Shown: positions 1 through 8,555 of the stretch, piece after piece
Layout: the number at the start of each line of letters is the position of its first letter
How positions within the stretch are numbered: the stretch's first letter is position 1
Assembly (NCBI RefSeq): GCF_009649745.1
Contig: NZ_WJNG01000014.1
Location: 50,121-114,120 of the forward strand
Reading direction: 5' to 3'
From: Aquibacillus halophilus
GTDB taxonomy: Bacteria; Bacillota; Bacilli; Bacillales; Amphibacillaceae
DNA: 64,000 nt
Made by a program: the position numbers and the translations under genes
Notes under the pieces: model-generated
What the model was told of the DNA's origin: nothing
What the model saw: only the letters and a program-made list of their open reading frames with translations
Database searches by the model: none

Positions 1-843
1 GTTGGATTTAAATCAAGTGGTGACATGAAGGACCGATTAGACTATCTGTCTGTTTTAATTGCCCAATTAGCTCGTGGTAACTATTCCTCAAGGGTATATG
101 ACAATGATGATGATGAAATCTCTAGAATCGGTTCTGAATTAAATGAGCTTGGCGAAAAAATGCAGGGACAAGTTAAATCCTTGCAACGTTTGGCAGATGA
201 AAAGTCGGAATATGCAAAGTCTGCTCATAAAGCAGCAACAATAGAGGAAAGGCAAAGATTGGCGCGAGATTTGCATGATGCAGTTAGTCAGCAGTTGTTC
301 GCTTTAACAATGATGTCGCAGGCATCATTGCGGTTATTTGATAAAAATCCGGAACAGGCTAAGGAGCAAGTTAAGGAAATATCTGCGACTGCTTTAAAGG
401 CGCAGACCGAAATGCGTGCATTGTTGTTACACCTACGACCAGTTGATCTGTCGGGTGAGCCGCTACAAATAGGAATTCAAAATCTGATTGAAGAATTGAA
501 GCAGAAATGTCAAATTGAATTCCATTTACATATCGAAGAAATACAGGAGCTTTCCGAAACGACGGAAGAGCATTTGTTTAGGATTGTTCAAGAGGCGCTC
601 TCTAACATATTAAGACATTCAAATGCTACAGAAGTAACAACAGAAATAGTTAAGCGAAACAATGAATTATTTGTTCATATAGCGGATAATGGCAAGGGAT
701 TTGAGCTAGAGAACAACCAGCAGAAGAAAACCTCATATGGCTTAAAAACAATGAAAGAACGAAGCGAGGAAATTGGCGGGACCTTTGCCATTCGATCAAT
801 CCAAGGGGAAGGTACGCACCTAGATATTAGAATTCCATTATAG
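1..843 (+). CDS. liaS: Sensor histidine kinase, LiaS type (5' end cut by window edge)
   Basis: The reading frame is open from base 1, so the N-terminal membrane segments lie outside the window. About 280 residues remain: the end of a HAMP-like linker, a HisKA_3 dimerisation domain with the phospho-accepting His in RLARDLHDAVSQQ (about residue 92 of the visible part), and an HATPase_c domain with an N box (EALSNILRHSNA) and a G1 box (DNGKGF). The H-box wording is typical of LiaS/VraS kinases, which sense cell-envelope stress and phosphorylate a NarL-type regulator. The regulator follows directly downstream. LiaS is my reading from motif and partner; liaF upstream is not visible, so another NarL-family kinase remains possible. 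Confidence 0.85.
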   Translation, partial: VGFKSSGDMKDRLDYLSVLIAQLARGNYSSRVYDNDDDEISRIGSELNELGEKMQGQVKSLQRLADEKSEYAKSAHKAATIEERQRLARDLHDAVSQQLFALTMMSQASLRLFDKNPEQAKEQVKEISATALKAQTEMRALLLHLRPVDLSGEPLQIGIQNLIEELKQKCQIEFHLHIEEIQELSETTEEHLFRIVQEALSNILRHSNATEVTTEIVKRNNELFVHIADNGKGFELENNQQKKTSYGLKTMKERSEEIGGTFAIRSIQGEGTHLDIRIPL

Positions 844-865
844 GTCATTCATAGGTGGAGACCGA

Positions 866-928
866 TTGAAGCAATCCAACAGTTTTCACATACTATTGTT
901 GGAATTTCACTTTAATTTAGATGAATAA
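866..928 (+). CDS. Possible 20-codon leader ORF between liaS and liaR
   Basis: A TTG codon preceded at a good distance by AGGTGGAG (853-860) opens a frame of 20 codons ending TAA at 926-928, just before the liaR ribosome binding site. It overlaps a 7-bp inverted repeat (TCCAACA 875-881, TGTTGGA 897-903). liaS and liaR homologues usually abut or overlap, so the 100-bp gap is odd. The peptide may couple translation of the two genes or may be accidental. Confidence 0.2.
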   Translation: MKQSNSFHILLLEFHFNLDE

Positions 929-943
929 AAGGAGCGTGGAAAG

Positions 944-1576
944 TTGATAAGAGTAGTCGTTGTAGATGATCATGATGTAGTAAGAAAGGGCGTCATCTCC
1001 TATTTAATGACAGAACCAGATTTAGAGATTGTTGGTGAAGCATCTAGTGGAAATGATGGTGCAAAAATAGTTATTGAAAAGAAACCGGATGTCGTATTAA
1101 TGGATTTAATAATGGAAAATGGTACTGGAATTGAAGCTACTAGGCAGATCATGAACACTCTTCCTGAATGTAAGGTTATCATTCTCACAAGCTATTATGA
1201 CGATGAACAGGTTTTCCCGGCACTTGAGGCTGGTGCTTTTAGTTATATGCTGAAAACGTCATCTGCTGATGAGATTGCTACAGCTATTAAAAAAGCATAT
1301 AAGGGGGAAACAGTAATAGAGCCGAAAGTGGCGAACAAAATGATGACTAGCTTTCGATCGCAAAATAGTAAACCACACGAGGAATTAACTGAAAGAGAAA
1401 TGGAAGTATTACTATGTATAGGTGACGGCTTAACTAACCAAGAAATTGGTGATAAGTTATTTATTGGAATTAAAACAGTAAAAACTCATGTTAGTAATGT
1501 TTTAGGTAAATTAGCTGTACATGATCGTACTCAAGCGGCTGTATATGCACATAAAAACGGTTTATTTAGAAAATGA
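944..1576 (+). CDS. liaR: Response regulator, LiaR type (NarL/FixJ family)
   Basis: The protein has 210 residues. An N-terminal receiver domain has the acidic pair at D8-D9 and a predicted phospho-acceptor D54 (VVLMDLIM), and a C-terminal LuxR-type helix-turn-helix lies at about residues 145-205 (ELTEREMEVLLCIGDGLTNQEI). The start is TTG at 944 behind GGAG (931-934). It is the natural partner of the kinase upstream and would activate cell-envelope stress genes when phosphorylated. The pair is co-directional and ends at the weak terminator at 1597-1612. Confidence 0.88.
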   Translation: MIRVVVVDDHDVVRKGVISYLMTEPDLEIVGEASSGNDGAKIVIEKKPDVVLMDLIMENGTGIEATRQIMNTLPECKVIILTSYYDDEQVFPALEAGAFSYMLKTSSADEIATAIKKAYKGETVIEPKVANKMMTSFRSQNSKPHEELTEREMEVLLCIGDGLTNQEIGDKLFIGIKTVKTHVSNVLGKLAVHDRTQAAVYAHKNGLFRK

Positions 1577-1596
1577 AATAATAGAGTCTTGTCCTT

Positions 1597-1612
1597 GCCC
1601 TCTGGTAAGGGC
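1597..1612 (+). terminator. Weak intrinsic terminator after liaR
   Basis: GCCCT (1597-1601) pairs with AGGGC (1608-1612) and is followed by CCTTTTC and further T-rich sequence. The stem is only 5 bp, so this is a modest call. Confidence 0.5.
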
Positions 1613-1769
1613 CTTTTCTATTTTGTAGTTTCTTTCTCTTTGTCTTTTTATAAGTAGACTAGTATAATATTTTTGTTGTCAAAATTTAAATAGGCTAGCA
1701 TAAATGATGTTATATCCTATTAGTGAAATAATTGACTTATAGTAGAAAAAAGGTAGAGGTGTACACATA

Positions 1770-2207
1770 ATGTCAAAAACGGAAAATCGGAAAGAACAGA
1801 TTTTGTTTCTTATATGGGCACAAAGTCTGGTAGCCATGCTAGGAAGTCTGTTTTTTTCTGAAATCATGGGCTTTGTTCCATGTGAGTTGTGTTGGTACCA
1901 ACGAATTTTAATGTATCCCCTTGTGGTTATCTATGGGTATGCTTTAATTAAAAAGGATATCAACTTAGGATTTCCGGGATTCATTTTGAGTGGTATTGGT
2001 ATATTCGTTTCGGGTTATCACTATCTTATTCAGAAACTACCAATGTTAAGTGAAAATGGAGCTTCGTGCGGAATTGTTCCTTGTAATGTTGAGTATATTA
2101 ATTATCTTGGATTTATTACGATACCATTTTTAGCATTAACTGCATTTATTGTTATCTTTAGTTTTCATAGTATGCTACTTATCCAACAAAGGAGACGTGA
2201 CCAATGA
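1770..2207 (+). CDS. bdbC: Disulfide formation protein, BdbC/DsbB family
   Basis: The protein has 145 residues and four hydrophobic segments. It carries both cysteine pairs of the DsbB/BdbC family: C38 and C41 in CELCWYQR, and C99 and C104 in CGIVPC. Such quinone-linked membrane oxidases reoxidise an extracytoplasmic thioredoxin-like partner. Its stop overlaps the start of the next gene by four bases (ATGA), and that gene encodes a thioredoxin-like protein, which matches the usual BdbC-BdbD type of pairing. An intergenic stretch of 193 bases precedes it. Confidence 0.93.
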   Translation: MSKTENRKEQILFLIWAQSLVAMLGSLFFSEIMGFVPCELCWYQRILMYPLVVIYGYALIKKDINLGFPGFILSGIGIFVSGYHYLIQKLPMLSENGASCGIVPCNVEYINYLGFITIPFLALTAFIVIFSFHSMLLIQQRRRDQ

Positions 2208-2707
2208 AGAAAAATATGATTACCTTTATTATAGTACTTGTTCTATTATTTGGTGCACTTGCATTCGTTGTGAGCTACCAAAATCAACAACAATCAGAGG
2301 GTAATCCATACGGTAAGAGTTCTTTAGAACAAGGTACGATTGATCAATTAAATGACCCATTATACCAAAATCAAATCTTACCAAATGAACTCGAAGAAAG
2401 ATTAGAAAATAATGAGGACGTAACAGTGTATTTCTATAGTCCTGACTGTATCCATTGCCAGAATACTACACCTTTAATTGTACCTATGACGGAAGGACTT
2501 GAAATTGATTTAAAGAAATTAAATCTGTTGGAATTTGAAGGAGCTTGGAACACCTTTAATATTGAAAGTACTCCAACAATTGTGCACTATGAGAACGGAG
2601 AAGAGGTTGCTCGGATTAATGGGGCACGACCAATAATTGAGTTTGACAATTTCTTTAACGAGCATGTATTAGATTCAGATTCGAGCGCTGAAACAGACTC
2701 TGAATAA
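2204..2707 (+). CDS. Membrane-anchored thioredoxin-like thiol oxidoreductase
   Basis: The protein has 167 residues. One N-terminal hydrophobic helix (about residues 5-25) anchors it outside the membrane, followed by a thioredoxin fold with a CIHC redox motif (C82, C85) and a cis-proline region (ESTPTIVHY). The ATGA overlap with bdbC indicates translational coupling, so it is the likely substrate-facing partner of BdbC in disulfide formation. It is shorter than and distinct from canonical BdbD, so I leave the symbol open. The acidic, Ser-rich C-tail looks disordered. Confidence 0.85.
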   Translation: MKKNMITFIIVLVLLFGALAFVVSYQNQQQSEGNPYGKSSLEQGTIDQLNDPLYQNQILPNELEERLENNEDVTVYFYSPDCIHCQNTTPLIVPMTEGLEIDLKKLNLLEFEGAWNTFNIESTPTIVHYENGEEVARINGARPIIEFDNFFNEHVLDSDSSAETDSE

Positions 2708-2744
2708 ATGTGAAATTCATAAAGTAAACTTATTTCTTATAGAA

Positions 2745-2772
2745 AAAACCCGCTTGCTAACAAGCGGGTTTT
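2745..2772 (+). terminator. Intrinsic terminator of the bdbC operon
   Basis: A perfect 12-bp stem AAAACCCGCTTG / CAAGCGGGTTTT with loop CTAA. The stem ends in TTTT and runs into TCCTATTTT. Confidence 0.93.
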
Positions 2773-2859
2773 CCTATTTTATTAAAGGGTCTTTTCGTAA
2801 GTTTTGTTGCTTTTAAATCTTCGCACTTGATATAAAATGCGACGTAGCGTAGCTACTAG

Positions 2860-2986
2860 TTGATTTGCGCTCCGGTCAGTCGCTTTCCGCGGGCAACGCT
2901 TCAACTTCCTCGGAAGAAAACCGCTTCCTGCGGGATTTTTAGCCGTCGCTTTTCCCGCTGGAGTCGACTGCCCTCCGCTCCAATCA
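2860..2986 (+). repeat. A-type structured module (A1)
   Basis: A GC-rich palindromic block. The inner stem GCGGG (2889-2893) pairs with CCCGC (2954-2958). Outside it CAGTCG pairs with CGACTG, and the rim TGATT pairs with AATCA. A2 (37372-37497, inverted) and A3 (52791-52917) are close copies. Confidence 0.8.
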
Positions 2987-3287
2987 CCATCTTATTACAA
3001 CAATAATGAAAAAAGACGGATATAGCGGAAAACTTACCAAAGTGTGGTTCAACATCTTAAAATAGCTTTGTGTTCAAGAAGATAAAATCCATTGCACTTA
3101 GAGCGACGGGATTCATCCTTCGATAATCAGAACACTATTACCAGTGTAGCAGAATACGTACGCTCCTTGAAAATGAAGTTCAATTTTCTTTGTGAGTGTT
3201 GGTTCAGGAAATTAATTCTAGTCCTGTGTAATCTTCAAGGTTACTTGTTTTAATGTAGTAATCTAACAACGAAACTATCCCAACGGA

Positions 3288-3393
3288 GGATATACACGGA
3301 GACTCCTGCGGGATGGAAAGGCATAGATGAGACCCCACAGTGCGCAGCACGAGGAGGCTCAACAGCCGCCCGCGGAAAGCGTAGTGTATTTCC
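3288..3393 (-). repeat. C-type structured module (C1), 106 bp
   Basis: The ends GGATATACAC (3288-3297) and GTGTATTTCC (3384-3393) are inverted repeats with one mismatch, and an inner CTGCGGG/CCCGCGG pairing lies inside. It has exactly the same length, 106 bp, as C2 at 23976-24081. Confidence 0.8.
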
Positions 3394-3464
3394 GAAGTGG
3401 TGTAAGTTACGCCGCAGTTTATAGATTATCCGTAAATAACACAATCTTTTTGAAAACAGCCTTA

Positions 3465-3980
3465 TTAAAACTGATCTTCCTCGTCATCCTCAACCATATG
3501 ATAATTAATTGCATAGGAAGGGCCAGCAGAATAGGAAGGTTTCTCTTTTGCCTTCGTTGTTTTTGAATGAGATTTTGAAAATGCTTCAGAGTTTTTCCAT
3601 TCCTGATAGCTTTGCGAATCTTTCCATTGAACCATCACGACATATTTATTTCCCCTAGTAGGGCGTAATACACGTAGTGCATAAAATCCCGGTGTATCCT
3701 CAATCATTCCTGCTCTTTGTTTAAATTGACTTTCAAAAATGGGCTTGCCTTCGTCAGTTACCGGAATGTTGTTCATTACCACAAACCCATCATTTTTTAA
3801 TTCACCTTTAGAAACGATAATTTCAAATTCTCTCGGAGTATCAAATATAGTAGGGCCTTCGTCTTCATAATATGCGAGCGTATTGTCTTGATCATACATT
3901 AAAAAAAGACTCAGATTTGGGTGTTGTTTATCTATTCTAGTTAAATAATCTAACGTTCCATTAGTCATAAATGCTTTCAT
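3465..3980 (-). CDS. hmoB: Heme-degrading monooxygenase, HmoB/YhgC family
   Basis: The protein has 171 residues, close to B. subtilis HmoB. The C-terminal half is an antibiotic-biosynthesis-monooxygenase (ABM) fold: an N-terminal strand with NNIPV, then FKQRAGMIEDTPGFYALRVLRP and a KYVVMVQWKDSQSYQEWKNS segment. The first ~65 residues are the extension typical of this subgroup. Such proteins open the heme ring and release iron. It lies divergent to pbpF and the heme synthesis genes, the same arrangement as in B. subtilis, which supports the assignment. No clear Fur box was seen upstream. Confidence 0.88.
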   Translation of the reverse strand: MKAFMTNGTLDYLTRIDKQHPNLSLFLMYDQDNTLAYYEDEGPTIFDTPREFEIIVSKGELKNDGFVVMNNIPVTDEGKPIFESQFKQRAGMIEDTPGFYALRVLRPTRGNKYVVMVQWKDSQSYQEWKNSEAFSKSHSKTTKAKEKPSYSAGPSYAINYHMVEDDEEDQF

Positions 3981-4162
3981 ACTATTCCCCTCCTAACTTA
4001 AGTTTCTAACTACAATTAATTTCAGTTTAGCAATAGTTAATGTGTAACCGCAAGTTTATCATTGAATTTTTCAGCTTTATGTTATCGAGCAACTATCGTA
4101 TAATTAGAAGATATGTGTGTCTAGTCAGACAAACAAGGAAAGTTGAAATTGGGGTGAGCATC

Positions 4163-6325
4163 ATGAACAAATTCAAACAATTGCTTTCATGGATTTTAAA
4201 AATAAAATGGCCCATTATTGTACTAGGGTTAACTATACTACTTGGAATCATTGGATACTTATTTATTCTGTTTGGTGGACGATTTGTTGTTGATGACAAA
4301 GATTTTATTCTTCCATCAACAACAACGATTGTTACAAAGGAAGGTAACACAGTCGCCAAACTATATGATGAAAATCGATCACCAGTAAAAATAGATAATA
4401 TTCCTGATCACGTGGAAAATGCTTTTTTAGCTATTGAGGATCAACGCTTTTATGATCATGCTGGTGTGGATTTCACTTCAGTGATGCGTGCAATTTATCG
4501 TGACATCATTGCTGGGGGGAAAGTAGAAGGTGGTAGTACAATCACCCAGCAATTAGCTAAGAATCTCTTTTTAAACAATGACAAGACGTGGATGAGAAAA
4601 ACCAAAGAGGTTATGGCTTCAATCTATTTAGAAAGGAATTTTAGTAAGACGCAAATTATTGAACTCTATTTAAATGAGATTTATTTTGCGCATGGACTAT
4701 ATGGAATTGGTTCTGCCACAGAATTTTATTTTAATAAAAAGGTCGATGATCTGACGATAACTGAGGGTGCTATGTTGGCTGCATTGTCAAAAGCACCTAA
4801 TACCTATTCACCGGTAAATAATCCTGAAAAAGCAATAGAACGAAGAAATTTAGTGCTACAACAAATGAACAAGCTAAATATGATTGAAACAGAAGAAATG
4901 ATACAGCTGCAAGGAAAAACGTTAGGGCTAAATCAATCTGTAGTAAAAGAAAAGCCGTGGATGGATGATTACATTGACTTGGTAATTAAGGAAGCGGCGG
5001 ATGAATTGCAGTTGACTTTGCCTGAACTTAAAAGAGGTGGCTATCAGATTGTAATAAACCTTAATGAACAGGCACAGGAAATTGCTTATCAGCACCTTCA
5101 GAACGATAGCTATTTTTATGGGTCAACAGAGGGTGTTCAAGCAGCTTTTGTTTTAGTAAATAAAGAGCAAGGGGAGATTGAGGCTATTCTAGCTGGAAGA
5201 GACTTTTCAGCAGGAGACATTAACCGTGCATTAGTTCCAAGACAACCAGGTTCAGTAATAAAGCCTCTTGCTGTGTACGGGCCTGCTATGATGTTAGATG
5301 ATTACAAACCTTACACGTTACTTCCTGATGAAAAGCGGACGTATAATGGAAATTACACACCTACAAACTTTGATGATCAATATAGTGGGTCGGTTACAAT
5401 GTATGATGCAATTAAGCAATCTAAAAATGCACCAGCAGTTTGGCTATTAGATCAGATTGGAATTGACTATAGTAAAAGTTATTTGGAGAAGATGAGTATA
5501 ACGTTACCAGATGACGGACTCTCGATCGCACTTGGTGGACTAGAACATGGTTTGACTCCAGTACAGCTAGCAGAGGGATACAGATCCTTTATCCAAGATG
5601 GAGAATGGACGTCAGCTAATGTTATTGATAAGGTGTATGATCGATATGGAGTGGAATTGAACAAATCATCAAAGCAGACGAAGGAGGTATTTTCTCCACA
5701 AGTAGCTTGGAATATGGTCCGGATGTTAGAAAGTGTTATAACTGAAGGTACTGGAACCTCAGGTGATTATGATAAAGCTTTAGCTGGGAAAACAGGTACG
5801 ACACAGCATCCAAATGCAACGGGTCACATAAAGGATGCTTGGTTTGTCGGTATTACACCTGACTATGTCACCTCACTTTGGATGGGATATGATCAATCGG
5901 ATGAATCACAGTATTTAACAAAAGGTAGTGAAGCTCCAACTATATTAACCAAAAGTATTTTAAAGGAGTTAAGTAAACAACAACCGTTGTCCGCAACATT
6001 TGACCAACCGGAAAATGTAGAGGATTTACCAGAACCGGTTCGTCTTCCAAAGATATCAGATCTTCAAGCAGAATATGAGCTAGGTGGATTTTCGTTAGTG
6101 CGGGGTAAGCTTACATGGACTGCTACGGATCGTCGAATAGTTTATCAGATATATAAAGAGAATGACGATGGTAATGATGAATTAATCGGAGAAGTTGATG
6201 GTCAAGGTGATTATACAATTAATCGCGTAAATGTGTTTAATAGTTCAACCTATTATGTCGTTCCCTATGACCCAATTACAAAACAACAGGGAGCTCGTTC
6301 TAATCGAGCAGTACTTTCTTTTTGA
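4163..6325 (+). CDS. pbpF: Class A penicillin-binding protein (bifunctional)
   Basis: I start at ATG 4163 (MNKFKQLLSW) because GGGGTGAG sits just upstream. The frame is open to 4040, but that extension has no ribosome binding site. The 720-residue product has one N-terminal membrane helix, then a GT51 glycosyltransferase with catalytic Glu about residue 92 (EDQRFYDHAG) and GGSTITQQLAKN. The transpeptidase domain has SVIK (Ser about 364), SKN (about 420) and KTGTT (about 543). It polymerises and cross-links peptidoglycan at the outer membrane face. Length and position upstream of hemE match PbpF of B. subtilis. Confidence 0.93.
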   Translation: MNKFKQLLSWILKIKWPIIVLGLTILLGIIGYLFILFGGRFVVDDKDFILPSTTTIVTKEGNTVAKLYDENRSPVKIDNIPDHVENAFLAIEDQRFYDHAGVDFTSVMRAIYRDIIAGGKVEGGSTITQQLAKNLFLNNDKTWMRKTKEVMASIYLERNFSKTQIIELYLNEIYFAHGLYGIGSATEFYFNKKVDDLTITEGAMLAALSKAPNTYSPVNNPEKAIERRNLVLQQMNKLNMIETEEMIQLQGKTLGLNQSVVKEKPWMDDYIDLVIKEAADELQLTLPELKRGGYQIVINLNEQAQEIAYQHLQNDSYFYGSTEGVQAAFVLVNKEQGEIEAILAGRDFSAGDINRALVPRQPGSVIKPLAVYGPAMMLDDYKPYTLLPDEKRTYNGNYTPTNFDDQYSGSVTMYDAIKQSKNAPAVWLLDQIGIDYSKSYLEKMSITLPDDGLSIALGGLEHGLTPVQLAEGYRSFIQDGEWTSANVIDKVYDRYGVELNKSSKQTKEVFSPQVAWNMVRMLESVITEGTGTSGDYDKALAGKTGTTQHPNATGHIKDAWFVGITPDYVTSLWMGYDQSDESQYLTKGSEAPTILTKSILKELSKQQPLSATFDQPENVEDLPEPVRLPKISDLQAEYELGGFSLVRGKLTWTATDRRIVYQIYKENDDGNDELIGEVDGQGDYTINRVNVFNSSTYYVVPYDPITKQQGARSNRAVLSF

Positions 6326-6469
6326 CCTTTGGCGATAGATTAGATTAAAATTAAAGAAGATATTTATTAATAATTAGTACAATTTAGTGACAATAGAACC
6401 ATTTGCTATACAGACGGTATTTATATCGTTATAGTGAAATACGACGAATGGATAACGAAGGGTGAAAAA

Positions 6470-7504
6470 ATGTCTAGAAAAATAAATGATACGATCTTAA
6501 AGGCCTTTAAAGGCGAAGAAACAGACTATACTCCTGTTTGGTATATGAGGCAAGCAGGCAGGTCACAAAAAGAGTACCGTGAGCTAAAAGAAAAATACTC
6601 ATTATTTGAAATTACTCACCAACCCGAACTATGTGCGTATGTTACGAGGTTACCAGTGGAGCATTACGGGGTAGATGCAGCGATCCTTTATAAGGACATT
6701 ATGTCTCCACTACCTGCAATTGGTGTCGATGTAGAAATTAAGTCAGGCATTGGTCCAGTTATTGATTCACCAATTCGAAAATTTCAGGATGTAGACAACT
6801 TAGGCACGATTGACCCTGAATCAGATGTGCCTTATGTTCTCGAAACAATTCGTATACTTTCTGAAGAACAGCTCGATGTTCCCTTAATTGGTTTTAGTGG
6901 AGCTCCATTTACACTGGCTAGTTACATGATAGAAGGTGGACCTTCAAAGAACTACCATAAAACGAAGGCAATGATGTATAGTGATCAGAAAACATGGTTT
7001 GCATTAATGGATAAATTAGCAGATATGACGATTACTTATGCGAAGGCACAAGTAAAAGCTGGTGCCAAAGCTATTCAGATATTTGATTCTTGGGTAGGGG
7101 CATTGAATGTGGCGGATTATCGCTATTTCATTAAACCAATTATGAATCGAATTTTTTCAGAACTTAGAGAAACAGGAGTGCCATTAATTTTATTTGGTGT
7201 CGGTGCCCGTCATCTAGTGATGGAGTGGAATGATCTACCAGTAGATGTTGTAGGCCTTGATTGGCGGATGTCGATTACAGAGGCGAGAGAAATGGGAATT
7301 ACTAAGACACTGCAAGGAAATCTTGATCCTGCAATTCTACTATCAGATTGGAATGTTATTGAAAAAAGAACGAAAGCAATCTTGGATGAAGGAAAGGTAC
7401 AACCACCTCACGTGTTTAATTTAGGTCATGGTGTAACTCCAGAGATCCAACCAGCAACATTAAAGAAATTGACAGAGCTTATTCATAGCTATTCAAAGAA
7501 ATAA
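6470..7504 (+). CDS. hemE: Uroporphyrinogen III decarboxylase
   Basis: The start is taken as ATG 6470 ([10 protein letters not shown]) with GAAGGGTG (6457-6464) at good spacing. An in-frame GTG at 6434 would add 12 residues without a ribosome binding site. The 344-residue product has the family signature [15 protein letters not shown] near the N-terminus and the conserved [14 protein letters not shown] and DSWVGAL segments. It removes four acetate carboxyls from uroporphyrinogen III to give coproporphyrinogen III. First gene of the hemEHY set, separated by about 106 bp from hemH. Confidence 0.95.
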   Translation: MSRKINDTILKAFKGEETDYTPVWYMRQAGRSQKEYRELKEKYSLFEITHQPELCAYVTRLPVEHYGVDAAILYKDIMSPLPAIGVDVEIKSGIGPVIDSPIRKFQDVDNLGTIDPESDVPYVLETIRILSEEQLDVPLIGFSGAPFTLASYMIEGGPSKNYHKTKAMMYSDQKTWFALMDKLADMTITYAKAQVKAGAKAIQIFDSWVGALNVADYRYFIKPIMNRIFSELRETGVPLILFGVGARHLVMEWNDLPVDVVGLDWRMSITEAREMGITKTLQGNLDPAILLSDWNVIEKRTKAILDEGKVQPPHVFNLGHGVTPEIQPATLKKLTELIHSYSKK

Positions 7505-7507
7505 GAA

Positions 7508-7585
7508 AAACGAAAGCGTCTAGTCTCTACGGTTCTTTACCGCAATTAGGTGAACTTAGACCATAAGAGTAGGCGCCTTTGTTGA
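7508..7585. repeat. Imperfect dyad between hemE and hemH
   Basis: GCGTCTAGTCT near the left end is loosely mirrored by AGACC and TAGGCGCC near the right end. The block resembles small palindromic intergenic repeats seen in other Bacillaceae. I see no second copy in this window, so the call is weak. Confidence 0.25.
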
Positions 7586-7610
7586 ATAAAAAAAAAAGGG
7601 GTGCTACGAC

Positions 7611-8555
7611 GTGGCAAAGAAAAAAGTAGGCTTACTTGTAATGGCGTATGGAACGCCATATAAAGAAGAGGACATTGAAAGGTACTATACCGATATAAGA
7701 CATGGTAGAAAACCAACCCCCGAAGCTCTTGAGGATTTAACACAGCGGTACAGGGCAATAGGTGGAATTTCCCCTTTAGCGGAAATTACTAAGAAACAAG
7801 CAAAAGCTTTAGAGGACAGGCTTAATAAAAACCAAGACGAAGTACAATTTGTTTACTACTTAGGATTAAAACATATCGAGCCATTCATTGAAGATGCAGT
7901 CAAGCAGATGGCTGAGGACGGGATTGAAGAAGCTGTTTCGCTTGTGTTAGCACCGCATTATTCAACATTTAGTGTTAAATCATACAATGGAAGGGCTCAA
8001 GAAGCAGCCCAAAAGCTAGGAAAGCCTGTGATTACATCAGTAGAGAGCTGGTATGATGCACCAGGGTTTATTAACTACTGGGCTAATGCTATTCAAACTG
8101 AATATGCTAAAATGGATGAAGTTGAGAAGGATAAGGCAGTTTTAGTTGTTTCTGCTCATAGTTTACCGGAAAAAATCATCCAAAATGGTGACCCTTATCC
8201 GGACCAGTTAAAGCGAACAGCGGAGTTGATTTCAGAAGCAACAGGCATTAAACAATATGAATTAGGCTGGCAAAGTGAAGGGAATACTCCTGATCCATGG
8301 TTGGGACCAGATGTTCAAGACTTAACAAGGGACTTGTATCATCAAAAAGGGTATCGTTCATTTGTTTATGCACCTGTGGGATTTGTCGCTGATCATCTCG
8401 AGGTTTTATTTGATAATGACTATGAGTGTAAGGTTGTTTGTGACGAGCTTGGTGCGAATTACTATCGTCCAGAAATGCCTAATGCTTCCCCTGAGTTTAT
8501 TGAAACTCTAGCTAATGTGGTATTGAAAAAATTTCAAAGTGCTGATGTTTCATGA
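7611..8555 (+). CDS. hemH: Coproporphyrin/protoporphyrin ferrochelatase
   Basis: The GTG start at 7611 follows AAAGGGGTG (7597-7603). The product has 314 residues, the usual size for the soluble Bacillus enzyme. It carries [10 protein letters not shown] near the N-terminus, the metal-site histidine in [10 protein letters not shown], and the conserved glutamate in [12 protein letters not shown]. In Firmicutes this enzyme inserts iron into coproporphyrin III, with HemY acting just before it. It overlaps hemY by four bases (ATGA), so the two are translationally coupled. Confidence 0.95.
   Translation: MAKKKVGLLVMAYGTPYKEEDIERYYTDIRHGRKPTPEALEDLTQRYRAIGGISPLAEITKKQAKALEDRLNKNQDEVQFVYYLGLKHIEPFIEDAVKQMAEDGIEEAVSLVLAPHYSTFSVKSYNGRAQEAAQKLGKPVITSVESWYDAPGFINYWANAIQTEYAKMDEVEKDKAVLVVSAHSLPEKIIQNGDPYPDQLKRTAELISEATGIKQYELGWQSEGNTPDPWLGPDVQDLTRDLYHQKGYRSFVYAPVGFVADHLEVLFDNDYECKVVCDELGANYYRPEMPNASPEFIETLANVVLKKFQSADVS

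Larger units (their letters stand above)
2791..3440. repeat. Composite palindromic element, locus 1
   Basis: This fills the gap between the bdbC terminator and hmoB. The left end carries a TTGATATAAAATGCGACGTA-type terminal sequence (2829-2848), and the right end its inverted counterpart (GTTACGCCGC, about 3409-3418). Between them lie a forward A module (2860-2986), a D-type 3' remnant in reverse orientation (about 3135-3185) and a reverse C module (3288-3393). Related elements occur at 23.5, 26.7, 37.0, 52.7 and 63.6 kb. No credible gene lies in it. Confidence 0.8.

Noticed and set aside
2791..3440. CRISPR array
   Set aside because: The repeats are dispersed, long and palindromic with no regular spacer pattern, and no cas gene is in the window.
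3250..3566. Short reading frames over the repeat (products rich in PRAAVEPPRAAH or AQHEEAQQPPAES wording)
   Set aside because: They are translations of the C module and recur wherever it does, on either strand, without ribosome binding sites. Such peptides are common spurious annotations in Bacillaceae.
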